The translations under genes were made by a program, and so were the position numbers. Below are positions 20,595 through 29,077 of a DNA stretch of 64,000 nucleotides, piece after piece. The stretch lies in assembly GCF_010669125.1 (NCBI RefSeq), contig NZ_CP048630.1, positions 682,001 through 746,000 on the forward strand. The letters are read 5' to 3'. The notes under the pieces are model-generated. The model saw nothing but the letters and a program-made list of their open reading frames with translations. It was not told the origin of the DNA and did not search any database. Within the stretch, counting starts at the first letter, position 1. Every line of letters begins with the position of its first letter. This DNA is from Ancylobacter pratisalsi. Lineage in GTDB: Bacteria; Pseudomonadota; Alphaproteobacteria; Rhizobiales; Xanthobacteraceae.

Positions 20595-21656
20595 TTGGCT
20601 ACCTTCACTAAACTAAAATCCGGCTCTTGGAGAGCCCAGATCCGTCGGAAGGGGCAGTACGTCAGCGAGACGTTCCTGCGCCGCAAGGATGCCGAGGAAT
20701 GGGCGCTCGACTTGGAGCGCCGCATCGATCGCCAGGAGCCAGCCGTCACGCGCAAGTCGCGCGATGCAAAACGCTTCCGCGATCTCGTCGCGCTCCACCG
20801 CCAGGATATGGCTGAGGTGGGGGTCCGGATCGGTCGTTCCAAGGACTTCTGCCTTACGGCCCTCGAAGAGGCGCTCGGCGCGCTGAAGATCACCGAGCTC
20901 GACCGCGAGCGCCTCATCAAATACGGAAGGAACCGCGCCAAAGAAGGGGCTGGTCCGGTCACGGTCAGCATGGACTTCGGATACATCAAGACCGTGCTCT
21001 CCCATGCTGCGGCGGTCCACGGCGTGATCCTCTCGACCGAGCCCCTCGATCTCGCGCGCATCGCCCTGAAGCGCCTCGGCCTGATTGGAAAAGGCAAGGA
21101 GCGGGATCGCCGGCCGACGCTGGACGAACTTGACCGCATCCTTACGGCGCTGGACGAGAACCCTCGGCAAAGCATCCCCGTCGGAAGGATCGTGCGCTTT
21201 GCTGTAGCTACGGCCATGCGTCAGGAAGAAATCTGCCGGGTCGAATGGCGTGACTTCGATCCGCGAACGCGGATGCTGCTCATTCGAGATCGCAAGGACC
21301 CGCGCAGGAAGGACGGCAACCATCAGCGCATCCCGCTGCTCGATGTGTCGGGTTATGACGCGTGTGAGATCATCGAGGAGCAAGCCCGCTGCTCAAGCGC
21401 TCGAGAAGGCCGCATCTTCCCCTACAACGGCCGCTCGGTCGGCACTGCGTTTCGTCGGCAGTGCCAAGACCTCAAGATCGAGGACTTGCATTTCCACGAC
21501 CTGCGCCACGAAGGCACCAGCCGGCTGTTTGAGGCAGGTTTCACCATCGAACAGGTGGCGCTCGTGACCGGCCACAAGGACTGGAAGATGCTGCGGCGCT
21601 ATACACACCTCAAGCCGGAGGCGCTCCACACTATCCGGGCAGCGAGAGCGGCTTAG
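20595..21656 (+). CDS. Tyrosine recombinase (dusA-type integrase)
   Basis: 353-residue site-specific recombinase. A SAM-like core-binding region (about residues 60-150) precedes the catalytic domain. Catalytic residues visible are Arg209 (AMRQEE), a lysine in the beta-hairpin (RKDPRRKD), His301 and Arg304 (HDLRH), His327 (GHKDW) and the nucleophile Tyr336 (RYTHL). The start is TTG 20595, with no ATG nearby. The short N-terminus lacks an obvious large arm-binding domain. Upstream lie the direct repeat CACACGGA at 20576-20594 and several TTTTTCG motifs that might be arm sites. The TAG stop overlaps the stop of the oppositely directed monooxygenase gene. Confidence 0.92.
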   Translation: MATFTKLKSGSWRAQIRRKGQYVSETFLRRKDAEEWALDLERRIDRQEPAVTRKSRDAKRFRDLVALHRQDMAEVGVRIGRSKDFCLTALEEALGALKITELDRERLIKYGRNRAKEGAGPVTVSMDFGYIKTVLSHAAAVHGVILSTEPLDLARIALKRLGLIGKGKERDRRPTLDELDRILTALDENPRQSIPVGRIVRFAVATAMRQEEICRVEWRDFDPRTRMLLIRDRKDPRRKDGNHQRIPLLDVSGYDACEIIEEQARCSSAREGRIFPYNGRSVGTAFRRQCQDLKIEDLHFHDLRHEGTSRLFEAGFTIEQVALVTGHKDWKMLRRYTHLKPEALHTIRAARAA

Positions 21657-22741
21657 CAGACGAGAGAAAGATTAGGTCGCGACAGCAGAGGCAGCAGCGT
21701 TTCTCCCTGCCGCTTGATCTCGCGCAGATAGGGCGTGTCGGACAATATGAACTGAGTAATGCCGAGGTCCTGGTATTTGCGAAGCGAACCGGCGACATCG
21801 TCGGCCGAACCGACCAACCAGGTCGTGCCGGCGCCACCACCGCCGAACTTGCCCGGAGCCGTATAGAGATTGTCGTCGAGCACGTCGCCGCGGTGATGCA
21901 GGTCGAGCAGGCGCTGCTGACCAACGGCGGCTGGGCCCCTGTGATCCTGCCAGCCGGCGCCTCCGGTTCGGGCCATCTCCGCCACCTTTGCCTCGGCGTC
22001 GGCCCAGGCTTGCGCCGTCGTGTCCCGCACCAGCGTCGTGATGCGCAGGCCGAATTCGAGGGGCGGGAGATCCCGGTCCAGCGTGCGGCCCAAGGCCTTC
22101 AGACGTTCAATCCGCTCGGCAACGCCGTCGCGCGGCTCGCCCCAGAACAGCTGCACGTCGGCTTCGGTCGCCGCCACCCGCTCCGCCGCCTCCGAGGCGC
22201 CACCAAAATAGAAGCGCGGGTGCCGCCGCGCGCCGCGCGCCGTGATGCGCGGCTCGACCGTCGCGTTCGTCACCTGGAAGTAGTTGCCGCTGAAGGTGAC
22301 ATCTTCCTCGGTCCAGAGCCGGCGCACCAGCCGCATGAATTCGCGGGTGCGCGCGTACCGTTGCGTGGTATCTCCCTCGCTGTCGCCATAGGCGGCGAGA
22401 TTGTCCTTGCCCGAGACGATGTTGAAACGGGTTCGGCCATCCGAGAGCTGGTCGAGCGTTGCCGCCGCACATGCGAATTGGGCCGGCTGCCAATAGCCGG
22501 GACGGATCGCGATCAGGGGCTCGAAACGGGTCGTGCGCGCAGCAAGCGCCGCTGCGACCGTAAAGGTGTCTGGCCGCCCCCAACCGGTGCCGATCAACGC
22601 ACCGCTCCAGCCGTGCTGTTCAAGTGCCTTCGCCTGATCGGTCAGGCTGTCGAGGCTGCCGGAATTTGACGCCGGCACGTCGCCACGATGGCCGGCTTTC
22701 ACGTCGTTGGGGATGTACCAAAGGAAGTCAGAACGGCTCAT
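21653..22741 (-). CDS. LLM-class flavin monooxygenase, SsuD/MsuD-like
   Basis: 362-residue bacterial luciferase-like oxygenase, probably using reduced FMN to cleave a C-S bond. Family features include GRPDTFTVAAAL, FNIVSGKDNLAAYGD and the HPRFYFGGASEAA segment. Compared with the classical SsuD at 57279, the cysteine in PTGKSCED is replaced (GTGWGRPD), and the N-terminal THGD is PNDVKAGHRGD. The substrate is therefore likely not a simple alkanesulfonate, and sulfone or methanesulfonate-type chemistry is possible. It is divergent from a NitT/TauT importer with a shared AT-rich promoter region. Start at ATG 22741. Confidence 0.85.
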   Translation of the reverse strand: MSRSDFLWYIPNDVKAGHRGDVPASNSGSLDSLTDQAKALEQHGWSGALIGTGWGRPDTFTVAAALAARTTRFEPLIAIRPGYWQPAQFACAAATLDQLSDGRTRFNIVSGKDNLAAYGDSEGDTTQRYARTREFMRLVRRLWTEEDVTFSGNYFQVTNATVEPRITARGARRHPRFYFGGASEAAERVAATEADVQLFWGEPRDGVAERIERLKALGRTLDRDLPPLEFGLRITTLVRDTTAQAWADAEAKVAEMARTGGAGWQDHRGPAAVGQQRLLDLHHRGDVLDDNLYTAPGKFGGGGAGTTWLVGSADDVAGSLRKYQDLGITQFILSDTPYLREIKRQGETLLPLLSRPNLSLVC

Positions 22742-22779
22742 TTCAATCCACGTTCCATGAGCGCCGAGGCAGCGGCGGA

Positions 22780-22823
22780 GAGAAGTCTCTATAGTATATT
22801 GACTTTGTATAATAAAGCTCTGA
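22780..22823 (+). promoter_or_regulatory. AT-rich promoter/operator between ssuD-like gene and ABC operon
   Basis: TATAGTATATTGACTTTGTA lies at 22790-22809. TTGACT at 22799-22804 can serve as -35, with GAATGT 17 bases later as a weak -10. The TATATTGAC core recurs at the thiosulfate operon promoter. The minus strand must hold the promoter of the monooxygenase gene in the same 110 bases. Confidence 0.5.
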
Positions 22824-22856
22824 ATGTTGGTCATCCCAAGACATGGAGCCTTTCCC

Positions 22857-23867
22857 ATGCGCGTTCGCGCCCTGCTCGCTGCTGCCACATTTTCACTAGT
22901 GTGGGTCGCTGGTTCATCCGCTGTCTCCTCCGCCCGCGCGGAGACGAGTGAGTTGCGGATCGCCCAGCAGTTCGGAATCGCCTATCTGCCCCTGATCGTC
23001 GCGAAGGAGCAGAAACTCATCGAGAAACACGCCGCCACCGCCGGCGTAAACGATCTCAAAGTCGAGTGGCTGCGTCTCTCCGGCGCAGCGGCGATGAACG
23101 ACTCGCTCATTTCCGGTGGGCTGGATTTCGCGACGGCCGGCGTTGCTCCGGCGATCCTCACCTGGGATAAGACGCGCGGCAAGACTGACATCCTGCTGAT
23201 CGCCGCCCTTGGCTCGATGCCGAATGTGCTGACCACCAACAACCCTGCTGTAGAGACCATCAAGGACTTCACCGATACCGATCGCATCGCCCTGCCCTCG
23301 GTCAAGGTCGGGTTCCAGCCGATTGTGCTCCAGATCGCAGCCGAAAAGACGTTCGGCCAGTACGACAAGCTCGATCATCTCACCGTGAGCCTGCCACATC
23401 CGGATGCGACGGCCTCGATCCTCTCCGGCACCGGCGGCATTACCGCTCACTTCACGTCGCCGCCCTTCTTCGAGCAGCAGCTCCAGAACGACAAGGTTCA
23501 TGCGGTGCTGAACAGCTACGATGTGCTCGGCGGCCCGCACACCTTCAACGTCGTCTACGGCACGAAGAAGTTTGCGCTGGACAACCCCAAGACCGTCGAT
23601 GCCTTCGTTACCGCGCTGGACGAGGCCAATGAGTGGATCAAGGCGAACCCGAAAGACGCCGCCGCCCTCTATATCGCCGCCGAGAAGTCGAAGCTGGATC
23701 CCGGTTTCGTCGAGGCCATCATTCGCGACCCGCAGATCCGCTTTACGACCGTCCCGGAGCGGGTGGAGGTGTTCGTCGATTTCGAGCACCGCATCGGCCT
23801 CATCAAGCAGAAGCCGAGCTGGAAGGAATTGTTCCAGCCGGGCCTGCACGCACGCAATGGGAGTTGA
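22857..23867 (+). CDS. NitT/TauT-type ABC transporter periplasmic binding protein
   Basis: Solute-binding protein of the nitrate/sulfonate/taurine group, 336 residues from ATG 22857 (GGAG nine bases upstream). A signal peptide ends around SSARAETSE. Family features are LRIAQQFGIAYLPLIVAKEQ and SGGLDFATAGVAPAIL. It heads a three-gene importer operon divergent from the SsuD-like monooxygenase, so it likely brings in that enzyme's sulfonate, sulfone or other organosulfur substrate. Confidence 0.88.
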   Translation: MRVRALLAAATFSLVWVAGSSAVSSARAETSELRIAQQFGIAYLPLIVAKEQKLIEKHAATAGVNDLKVEWLRLSGAAAMNDSLISGGLDFATAGVAPAILTWDKTRGKTDILLIAALGSMPNVLTTNNPAVETIKDFTDTDRIALPSVKVGFQPIVLQIAAEKTFGQYDKLDHLTVSLPHPDATASILSGTGGITAHFTSPPFFEQQLQNDKVHAVLNSYDVLGGPHTFNVVYGTKKFALDNPKTVDAFVTALDEANEWIKANPKDAAALYIAAEKSKLDPGFVEAIIRDPQIRFTTVPERVEVFVDFEHRIGLIKQKPSWKELFQPGLHARNGS

Positions 23868-24744
23868 GCCGGTGGGTTGGCTCCCTCCGCAGAACCAGCC
23901 GGCGGCCGGTGGCCCACCGCCGCTGGCGGTGGAGCATGTCACTCTGCGCTACCAAACCGATGCCGGAACGGTCACGGCGGTGGAGGATGTGTCCTTCACC
24001 ATCGGCGCCGGTGAGCGGCTCGCCCTGCTCGGTCCCTCCGGCTGCGGCAAGTCCACGCTGCTGCGCGCCGTGGCCGGCTTCCTCAAGACGAGTTCCGGCG
24101 AAATCAGGCTCCATGGCGCGCCGGTGCGCGCGCCGGGGCCAGACCGCATGGTGGTGTTCCAGGAATTCGACCAGCTTCTGCCCTGGCGGACGGTGGCGGG
24201 CAACATTGCTTTTGCCCTTCGCCGTGCCCGCGGGCTGGGTCGGGCTGAATCCTTTGAACGCGCGCGCGACTGGGCGGGACGCGTCGGTCTCGGCGGCTTT
24301 GCCGATGCCTACCCTCACACCTTGTCGGGCGGCATGAAGCAGCGCTGTGCCATCGCCCGCGCTTTCGCCGTGCAGCCGGCGATCCTGCTGATGGACGAAC
24401 CCTTTGCCGCGCTCGACGCGCTCTCCCGGCGGCGCATGCAGGACGAACTGCTGGGCCTGTGCGAGGAGACCGGAGCCACGTGCCTGTTCGTCACCCATGC
24501 CATCGATGAGGCATTGCATGTGGGCACCCGCGTATTGGTCATGACGCCGCATCCCGGCCGGATCGGGGCGGAATATGCCGTGCCAGATGCGGCACGGCAT
24601 CGGGGCACCTCCGATTTCGGCCGGCTGGAGATGGAGATCCAGCAGCGCATCTTCGGCGCGGCGCTGCCGGAGGCGAAAACCGCCGCCAGTCTTGCGGCCA
24701 GGACGGACGCTCATCACCGCGTCAAGGTTACCCACAATGTCTGA
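23857..24744 (+). CDS. NitT/TauT-type ABC transporter ATPase (SsuB/TauB-like)
   Basis: ATPase subunit with Walker A GPSGCGKST, signature LSGGMKQR, Walker B ILLMDEP and the switch histidine VTHAIDEA. ATG 23857 overlaps the end of the binding-protein gene. GTG 23872 with GGGAG eight bases ahead is an equally good start. A C-terminal extension of about 30 residues beyond the usual SsuB end is unremarkable. Its stop overlaps the permease start. Confidence 0.9.
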   Translation: MGVEPVGWLPPQNQPAAGGPPPLAVEHVTLRYQTDAGTVTAVEDVSFTIGAGERLALLGPSGCGKSTLLRAVAGFLKTSSGEIRLHGAPVRAPGPDRMVVFQEFDQLLPWRTVAGNIAFALRRARGLGRAESFERARDWAGRVGLGGFADAYPHTLSGGMKQRCAIARAFAVQPAILLMDEPFAALDALSRRRMQDELLGLCEETGATCLFVTHAIDEALHVGTRVLVMTPHPGRIGAEYAVPDAARHRGTSDFGRLEMEIQQRIFGAALPEAKTAASLAARTDAHHRVKVTHNV

Positions 24745-25549
24745 AAGCACCCTCTCGACGTCCGCCCGCCCTGCCCCGTTCACCTTGGGATCCCGCGCAC
24801 GCCGTCTCGTCATCCTCGTGGGACTTGCCCTGATCTGGGAGTCGTATGCCCGCTGGCTGGGAAACTCGCTCCTGCTGCCAAGCTTTCTGGAGACCTTGGT
24901 GGCCTTGTGGGAGAACCTGCGCAACGGCGAACTTCCCGAGCGGGTGCGCGCCTCGCTCGGCATCCTTCTCACCGGCTACGGCATCGGCATCGGCGTCGCC
25001 GCGATCATCACCGCGCTGGCCGCGCTGAGCCGTTGGGGCGAGAGCCTGCTGGGCCTGCTGACGGCGATGTTCAATCCGCTGCCCGCGATCGCCCTTCTTC
25101 CCGTGGCGCTGCTGTGGTTCGGCGTTGGTGCCTCCAGCCTCGTCTTCGTCATCGTTCATTCAGTGCTCTGGCCCTTGGCGCTCGCCTGTCACGCGGGCTT
25201 TCGCGCCGTGCCGCCGACGCTGCGCATGGCGGGACGCAACATCGGGCTCACCGGCCCATCCTATGTCGTCGGGCTGCTGATTCCCGCCGCGCTACCGTCC
25301 ATCCTGTCGGGACTGCGCCTCGGCTGGGCTTTCGCCTGGCGCACCCTAATCGCGGCCGAAATGGTGTTCGGGGCCAGTGCGCGAGAGGGTGGCCTCGGCT
25401 GGTTCATATTCGTCAACCGCTCTCAGCTCGAAACCGCCAATGTCTTCGCCGGTTTGCTGACCGTGATTCTAATCGGGCTGGCCGTCGAGAGCTTTGTGTT
25501 CGCCACTCTCAACCGTCTGACCGTGCAGCGCTGGGGACAGGAAGCCTGA
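24737..25549 (+). CDS. NitT/TauT-type ABC transporter permease (SsuC-like)
   Basis: Inner-membrane subunit of 270 residues with about six helices and the binding-protein-dependent permease loop around LRMAGRNIGLTGPSYVVGLLIP. It overlaps the ATPase gene by eight bases. It completes the importer, and the Rrf2 regulator follows 135 bases later in the same direction. Confidence 0.9.
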   Translation: MSESTLSTSARPAPFTLGSRARRLVILVGLALIWESYARWLGNSLLLPSFLETLVALWENLRNGELPERVRASLGILLTGYGIGIGVAAIITALAALSRWGESLLGLLTAMFNPLPAIALLPVALLWFGVGASSLVFVIVHSVLWPLALACHAGFRAVPPTLRMAGRNIGLTGPSYVVGLLIPAALPSILSGLRLGWAFAWRTLIAAEMVFGASAREGGLGWFIFVNRSQLETANVFAGLLTVILIGLAVESFVFATLNRLTVQRWGQEA

Positions 25550-25684
25550 GAGTTGGCGCACCGCGGCAAGACGCTTTCTACCTCAACAAACTCGCTCGAT
25601 TGAATATCTGCCCCGTTACTGGCACATCAGGGCGGGCTCGCCATATGTGGTATGCGCCCAGCAGGCTTTGAGGACGGATCATCT

Positions 25685-26134
25685 ATGCTGACGAACCGGG
25701 GCAAGTATGGCCTCAAGGCGATGCTGCACCTGGCGGCGCAAGCGCCGGGCACCAGTTTGGGCGGACAGGAAATTGCCGACGCCAATAACATTCCCAAGAA
25801 ATTCCTGGACGCCATTCTGCTCGATCTGCGCCATGCTGGAATGCTACGCTCGCGCAAGGGGCCGGGCGGTGGCTATACGCTTGCGCGCTCCATCTCCGAC
25901 ATCCGGGTCGGGCACATCATTCGCGTGCTCGACGGCCCCCTGGCGCCAATCGGCTGTGCCAGCAAGAGTGCCTATGTGCCCTGCCAGGATTGCCGCGATG
26001 TTGGCTCCTGTGCCGTACGTATCACCATGACCAAGGTGCGGGACGCGATGTCGGATATTCTCGACCGCATGTCGCTGAAAGACATGATGACCTATGCCGA
26101 GAATGCCGACATCGACCTGATGTATCACATCTGA
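25685..26134 (+). CDS. Rrf2-family transcriptional regulator with four cysteines
   Basis: 149-residue winged-helix regulator. The helix-turn-helix covers about residues 25-60 (IADANNIPKKFLDAILLDLR) and the wing GPGGGYTLAR is typical of Rrf2 proteins. Cys91, Cys100, Cys103 and Cys109 lie where IscR and NsrR hold a Fe-S cluster, but the spacing (x8, x2, x5) differs from their x5-x5. CymR, which senses cysteine availability, belongs to the same family. Its place inside the sulfur genes makes it the best candidate regulator of the island promoters. No direct evidence of its operator is available. Confidence 0.88.
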   Translation: MLTNRGKYGLKAMLHLAAQAPGTSLGGQEIADANNIPKKFLDAILLDLRHAGMLRSRKGPGGGYTLARSISDIRVGHIIRVLDGPLAPIGCASKSAYVPCQDCRDVGSCAVRITMTKVRDAMSDILDRMSLKDMMTYAENADIDLMYHI

Positions 26135-26175
26135 GCCGAGCCACGCTTATCCCGAATTATCATGGGTGAGTCGCC

Positions 26176-26955
26176 TCACCACGCCGGCAGGACCGCGCCC
26201 TTGAATTTTTCCACGACGAACGCCTTCACCTGCGGCGAGTGATAGGCTTCGATCAGCGTCTTGATCCCGGGCCTGTCTTTGTCAGCCGAGCGGATCGCGA
26301 TGACGTTCACATAAGGGCCCTTGGCCTCCTCCTTGAGGATCGGATCCTTGGTGGGATCGAGCCCGGCTGATACGGCGTAATTGGTGTTGATCGCGGCGGC
26401 GGCGACATCATCGAGCGAACGCGGCGTCTGCGCGGCATCGAGTTCGATGAAGCGCAGCTTTTTCGGGTTGCCGATTACGTCGGCCGGGCTCGGCTTGAAG
26501 CCGACGCCGGCGCGCAGCGTGATGACACCGCGATCCTGCAGCAACAGTAGCGCCCGCCCGCCATTGGTCGGGTCGTTCTGGATCGCAATGGTGGCGCCAT
26601 CCGGCACCTCGGCCCAACTCTTGTAGGTCTTGGAATAGATGCCGAGCGGAAAATTCACTGTGGGCGCCACGCTCTCGATCTTGTAGCCCCGATCGGCAAC
26701 CTGGTTGTCGAGATAGGGCTGGTTCTGGAACGAGTTGGCGTCCAGCTCGCCGGCATTCAGCGCCTCGTTCGGCACCACGTAGTCCGAGAATTCGGTGATG
26801 ATCAGGTCAAGCCCCTTGGCGGCAGCTACCGGCTTCACGGCCTCCATTATCTGTGCGTGCGGTCCGGGCGTCACGCCGATGCGCAGGATTTCCGCCTGAG
26901 CGGCGCCGGTAAGGAGAGTGACGCCGAGGACGACGAGCGAGCGAAGCAATGTCAT
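26176..26955 (-). CDS. metQ: MetQ-type methionine ABC transporter binding protein
   Basis: NLPA-family solute-binding protein, 259 residues. Signatures are IGVTPGPHAQIME, FSDYVVPNEALNAGELDANSFQ (abridged family core) and the C-terminal GAVLPAW. A signal peptide ends AAQAEIL. There is no lipobox cysteine, so it is soluble in the periplasm rather than a lipoprotein as in E. coli. It is last in the minus-strand run metN-metI-metQ, 15 bases after metI. Confidence 0.88.
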   Translation of the reverse strand: MTLLRSLVVLGVTLLTGAAQAEILRIGVTPGPHAQIMEAVKPVAAAKGLDLIITEFSDYVVPNEALNAGELDANSFQNQPYLDNQVADRGYKIESVAPTVNFPLGIYSKTYKSWAEVPDGATIAIQNDPTNGGRALLLLQDRGVITLRAGVGFKPSPADVIGNPKKLRFIELDAAQTPRSLDDVAAAAINTNYAVSAGLDPTKDPILKEEAKGPYVNVIAIRSADKDRPGIKTLIEAYHSPQVKAFVVEKFKGAVLPAW

Positions 26956-26970
26956 GGTTGATCCTTCAGC

Positions 26971-27636
26971 CTATTGCCGTCGCAGGCGTCGGTTGACCCG
27001 CCGCGCGACATATTCACCGAGGGTTTGAAATCCCTGAACCAGCACGATGAGCACGATCACCACGACCAGCATCACCTCCGGCATAAAGCGCTGGTAGCCG
27101 TAGCGGATGCCGAGATCGCCCAAGCCTCCGCCGCCGACCGCGCCAACCATGGCGGAGTTCGACAGCAGGCTGACAACAGCCAGCGTGATGCCAAGCACGA
27201 GACCCGGCAGCGCCTCGGGGATCAGCACCTTGCGCACGATCTGCAACGGTGTGGCTCCCATCGCCAATGACGCTTCCACCAGGCCGTAATCGACTTCCCG
27301 GATCGCCGCCTCGACGATGCGCGCGATGAATGGTGTCGCGGCAATGGTCAGCGGCACGATGGCCGCCGTGGTGCCGATGGAGGTGCCGGCGATCAGCCGG
27401 GTGAAGGGGATGATGGCGACGACGAGGATGATGAAAGGTGTCGAGCGGGTAGCGTTCACCACCACGCCGAGCACGCCGTTCAGCTTCGGGGCGGCGAACA
27501 GCTCGCCCTGGCCGCTGGTGGCGAGGAAAATGCCGAGCGGCAGGCCGAGCAGCGTGCCAATGAGGGTCGCGACGCCGACCATGTAGAGCGTCTCGAGCGT
27601 CGAATTGAGGATGAGGCGGAGGAGTTCAGGCGACAT
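26971..27636 (-). CDS. metI: MetI-type methionine ABC transporter permease
   Basis: 221-residue membrane subunit with five hydrophobic helices and the permease loop VEASLAMGATPLQIVRKVLIPEA (abridged: EASLAMGATP, KVLIPEALPG). It overlaps the end of metN by 11 bases. Together with metN and metQ it forms a D-methionine/L-methionine-type importer. The SAM-II-type element upstream of this run supports methionine as the relevant metabolite. Confidence 0.9.
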   Translation of the reverse strand: MSPELLRLILNSTLETLYMVGVATLIGTLLGLPLGIFLATSGQGELFAAPKLNGVLGVVVNATRSTPFIILVVAIIPFTRLIAGTSIGTTAAIVPLTIAATPFIARIVEAAIREVDYGLVEASLAMGATPLQIVRKVLIPEALPGLVLGITLAVVSLLSNSAMVGAVGGGGLGDLGIRYGYQRFMPEVMLVVVIVLIVLVQGFQTLGEYVARRVNRRLRRQ

Positions 27637-28666
27637 GGCCGAGCATCTCCAGCTGGATGTCCGGGCTCGCCAGTGCCGCGCTCACCGCACCGCTGGTCCA
27701 GCTCGCCGTCGGCACGCCCATGAACAGCAGCGCGAACGGGTGGCCGCCAATGCTGTCGATCTGGCCGCCGAGGATGGCGACATCGATGCCGAGCGCCCGC
27801 GCCAGCTTGGTTACGGTCGGCTGGGTGGCCGCCTCCCCGGTCAGCGTCAGACGCAAAATAGTCTGGGACGATGCCTCCACCGGCGCGCCGAGCTGGGCCT
27901 TGACGCTGGCGGGCAGTTCGCGCCCGGCAAGGCTGCCGACGAAGGAGCGCGCCGTCGCGGTCTGCGGGTGTGCGAACACCTGGTGGACCGGGCCCTCCTC
28001 GATGATCGCGCCGTCGTCGATCACACCGACGCGGTGACAGATTTCCTTGATGACGGTCATCTCGTGGGTGATCAGCACGATGGTGAGGCCGAGCTCGGCA
28101 TTCACCCGCGCCAACAGCGCGAGGATGGAGCGTGTTGTCTCGGGATCGAGTGCCGAGGTCGCCTCGTCCGACCGCAGCACCTTGGGCTCGGTGGCCAGCG
28201 CACGGGCGATGCCGACGCGCTGCTTCTGGCCGCCGGAGAGCTCCACCGGATGGCGGTCACGTTTGTCGCCCAGCCCAACCAGCTCCAGCAGCGGCGTCAC
28301 GCGCTTTTCAATCTCGCGACGGCTAAGGCCGAGCAGCTCGAGTGGCAGCGCGACATTGCCGAAGGCCGAGCGTGAGGACAGCAAATTGAAGTGCTGGAAG
28401 ATCATGCCGATCTTGCGGCGCTCCTCGCGCAGCGCACGCTCATCGAGCTTGTCGATGGCGATGCCGTCGACCCGCACCTCACCGCCGGTCGGGCGCTCCA
28501 GCCCGTTAATTGTGCGGATCAGGGTCGACTTGCCGGCGCCGGAACGGCCGATGACGCCATAAATCTCGCCACGCGGCACATGCAAGCTCACGCCGCGCAG
28601 CGCCTCGACGGCCGTGTCGCTGCCGCGGGCCGGAAAGGTCTTCCACACACCGTCGAGTTCGATCAT
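27626..28666 (-). CDS. metN: MetN-type methionine ABC transporter ATPase
   Basis: ATPase with Walker A GRSGAGKST, signature SGGQKQR and a C-terminal NIL ligand-sensing domain of about 90 residues (from roughly residue 255) that lets intracellular methionine inhibit transport. Walker B reads VLRSDEATSALD, with Arg-Ser in place of the common Leu-Cys; the aspartate and glutamate are intact. ATG 28666 starts at the domain edge. The frame continues to a TTG at 28753 with a Pro/Ala-rich extension, which I consider less likely. Confidence 0.9.
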   Translation of the reverse strand: MIELDGVWKTFPARGSDTAVEALRGVSLHVPRGEIYGVIGRSGAGKSTLIRTINGLERPTGGEVRVDGIAIDKLDERALREERRKIGMIFQHFNLLSSRSAFGNVALPLELLGLSRREIEKRVTPLLELVGLGDKRDRHPVELSGGQKQRVGIARALATEPKVLRSDEATSALDPETTRSILALLARVNAELGLTIVLITHEMTVIKEICHRVGVIDDGAIIEEGPVHQVFAHPQTATARSFVGSLAGRELPASVKAQLGAPVEASSQTILRLTLTGEAATQPTVTKLARALGIDVAILGGQIDSIGGHPFALLFMGVPTASWTSGAVSAALASPDIQLEMLGHVA

Positions 28667-28789
28667 CGGGCGCGCATCATCACTCCCGTTCCGGTTTTCC
28701 GGGGCTGGCTTGGCAACCGCCGGCGGTCCGGCGCCGCCAGCGGCACTGTTCAACGGAAAAGTCTCGGACAGCCTGGCACGCTCAGCCTG

Positions 28790-28993
28790 TCAGGCCGCGC
28801 AGGCCAGAGCCGGTGAACCGGCGGCCCGGCGCGGCACGCTGCCGAACCCGAGCCGGCGCTGCTCGCGCGCCAGCAGGGCGGCAACCCGCTCGGCGCTAAG
28901 GCCATCGCGCTTCAGCACAAGGCCAATGATGGGGTCGGCCAATATGTCGTCGAGCCGCGGCTCGCCGGCGGCAAAGGAGATGAAATCGGTCAT
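28790..28993 (-). CDS. Small unknown protein ahead of metNIQ
   Basis: 67-residue frame starting ATG 28993 in the same direction as metN, with a weak AGGGA about ten bases upstream. The middle, DDILADPIIGLVLKRDGLS, followed by AERVAALLAREQRRLGF, reads like a compact amphipathic helical protein rather than random frame sequence. I do not recognise a function. Its place between a cysteine-coding leader ORF and metN suggests a role in the sulfur response or simply a co-transcribed small protein. Confidence 0.55.
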   Translation of the reverse strand: MTDFISFAAGEPRLDDILADPIIGLVLKRDGLSAERVAALLAREQRRLGFGSVPRRAAGSPALACAA

Positions 28994-29009
28994 GGTCTAG
29001 GTCCCTGAA

Positions 29010-29042
29010 CCGGAGGGCGCCTGTGGCGCAACTGCAATCCGG
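29010..29042 (-). promoter_or_regulatory. Stem-loop between leader ORF and small-protein gene
   Basis: On the minus strand CCGGA (29042-29038) pairs with TCCGG (29014-29010), enclosing a second stem GCGCC-ACA-GGCGC (29029-29017). It lies 36 bases after the leader stop and 17 before the small-protein ATG. There is no T-run, so if it acts in attenuation it would be by hiding the ribosome site or through Rho. Confidence 0.5.
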
Positions 29043-29077
29043 CTAAAGCTGCTGAAAAGATACGAGACGAAGCAACG

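Noticed and set aside
22824..22857. Longer start MLVIPRHGAFP for the NitT/TauT binding protein
   Set aside because: The extension would place a polar stretch before the signal peptide, and ATG 22857 has its own GGAG ribosome site.
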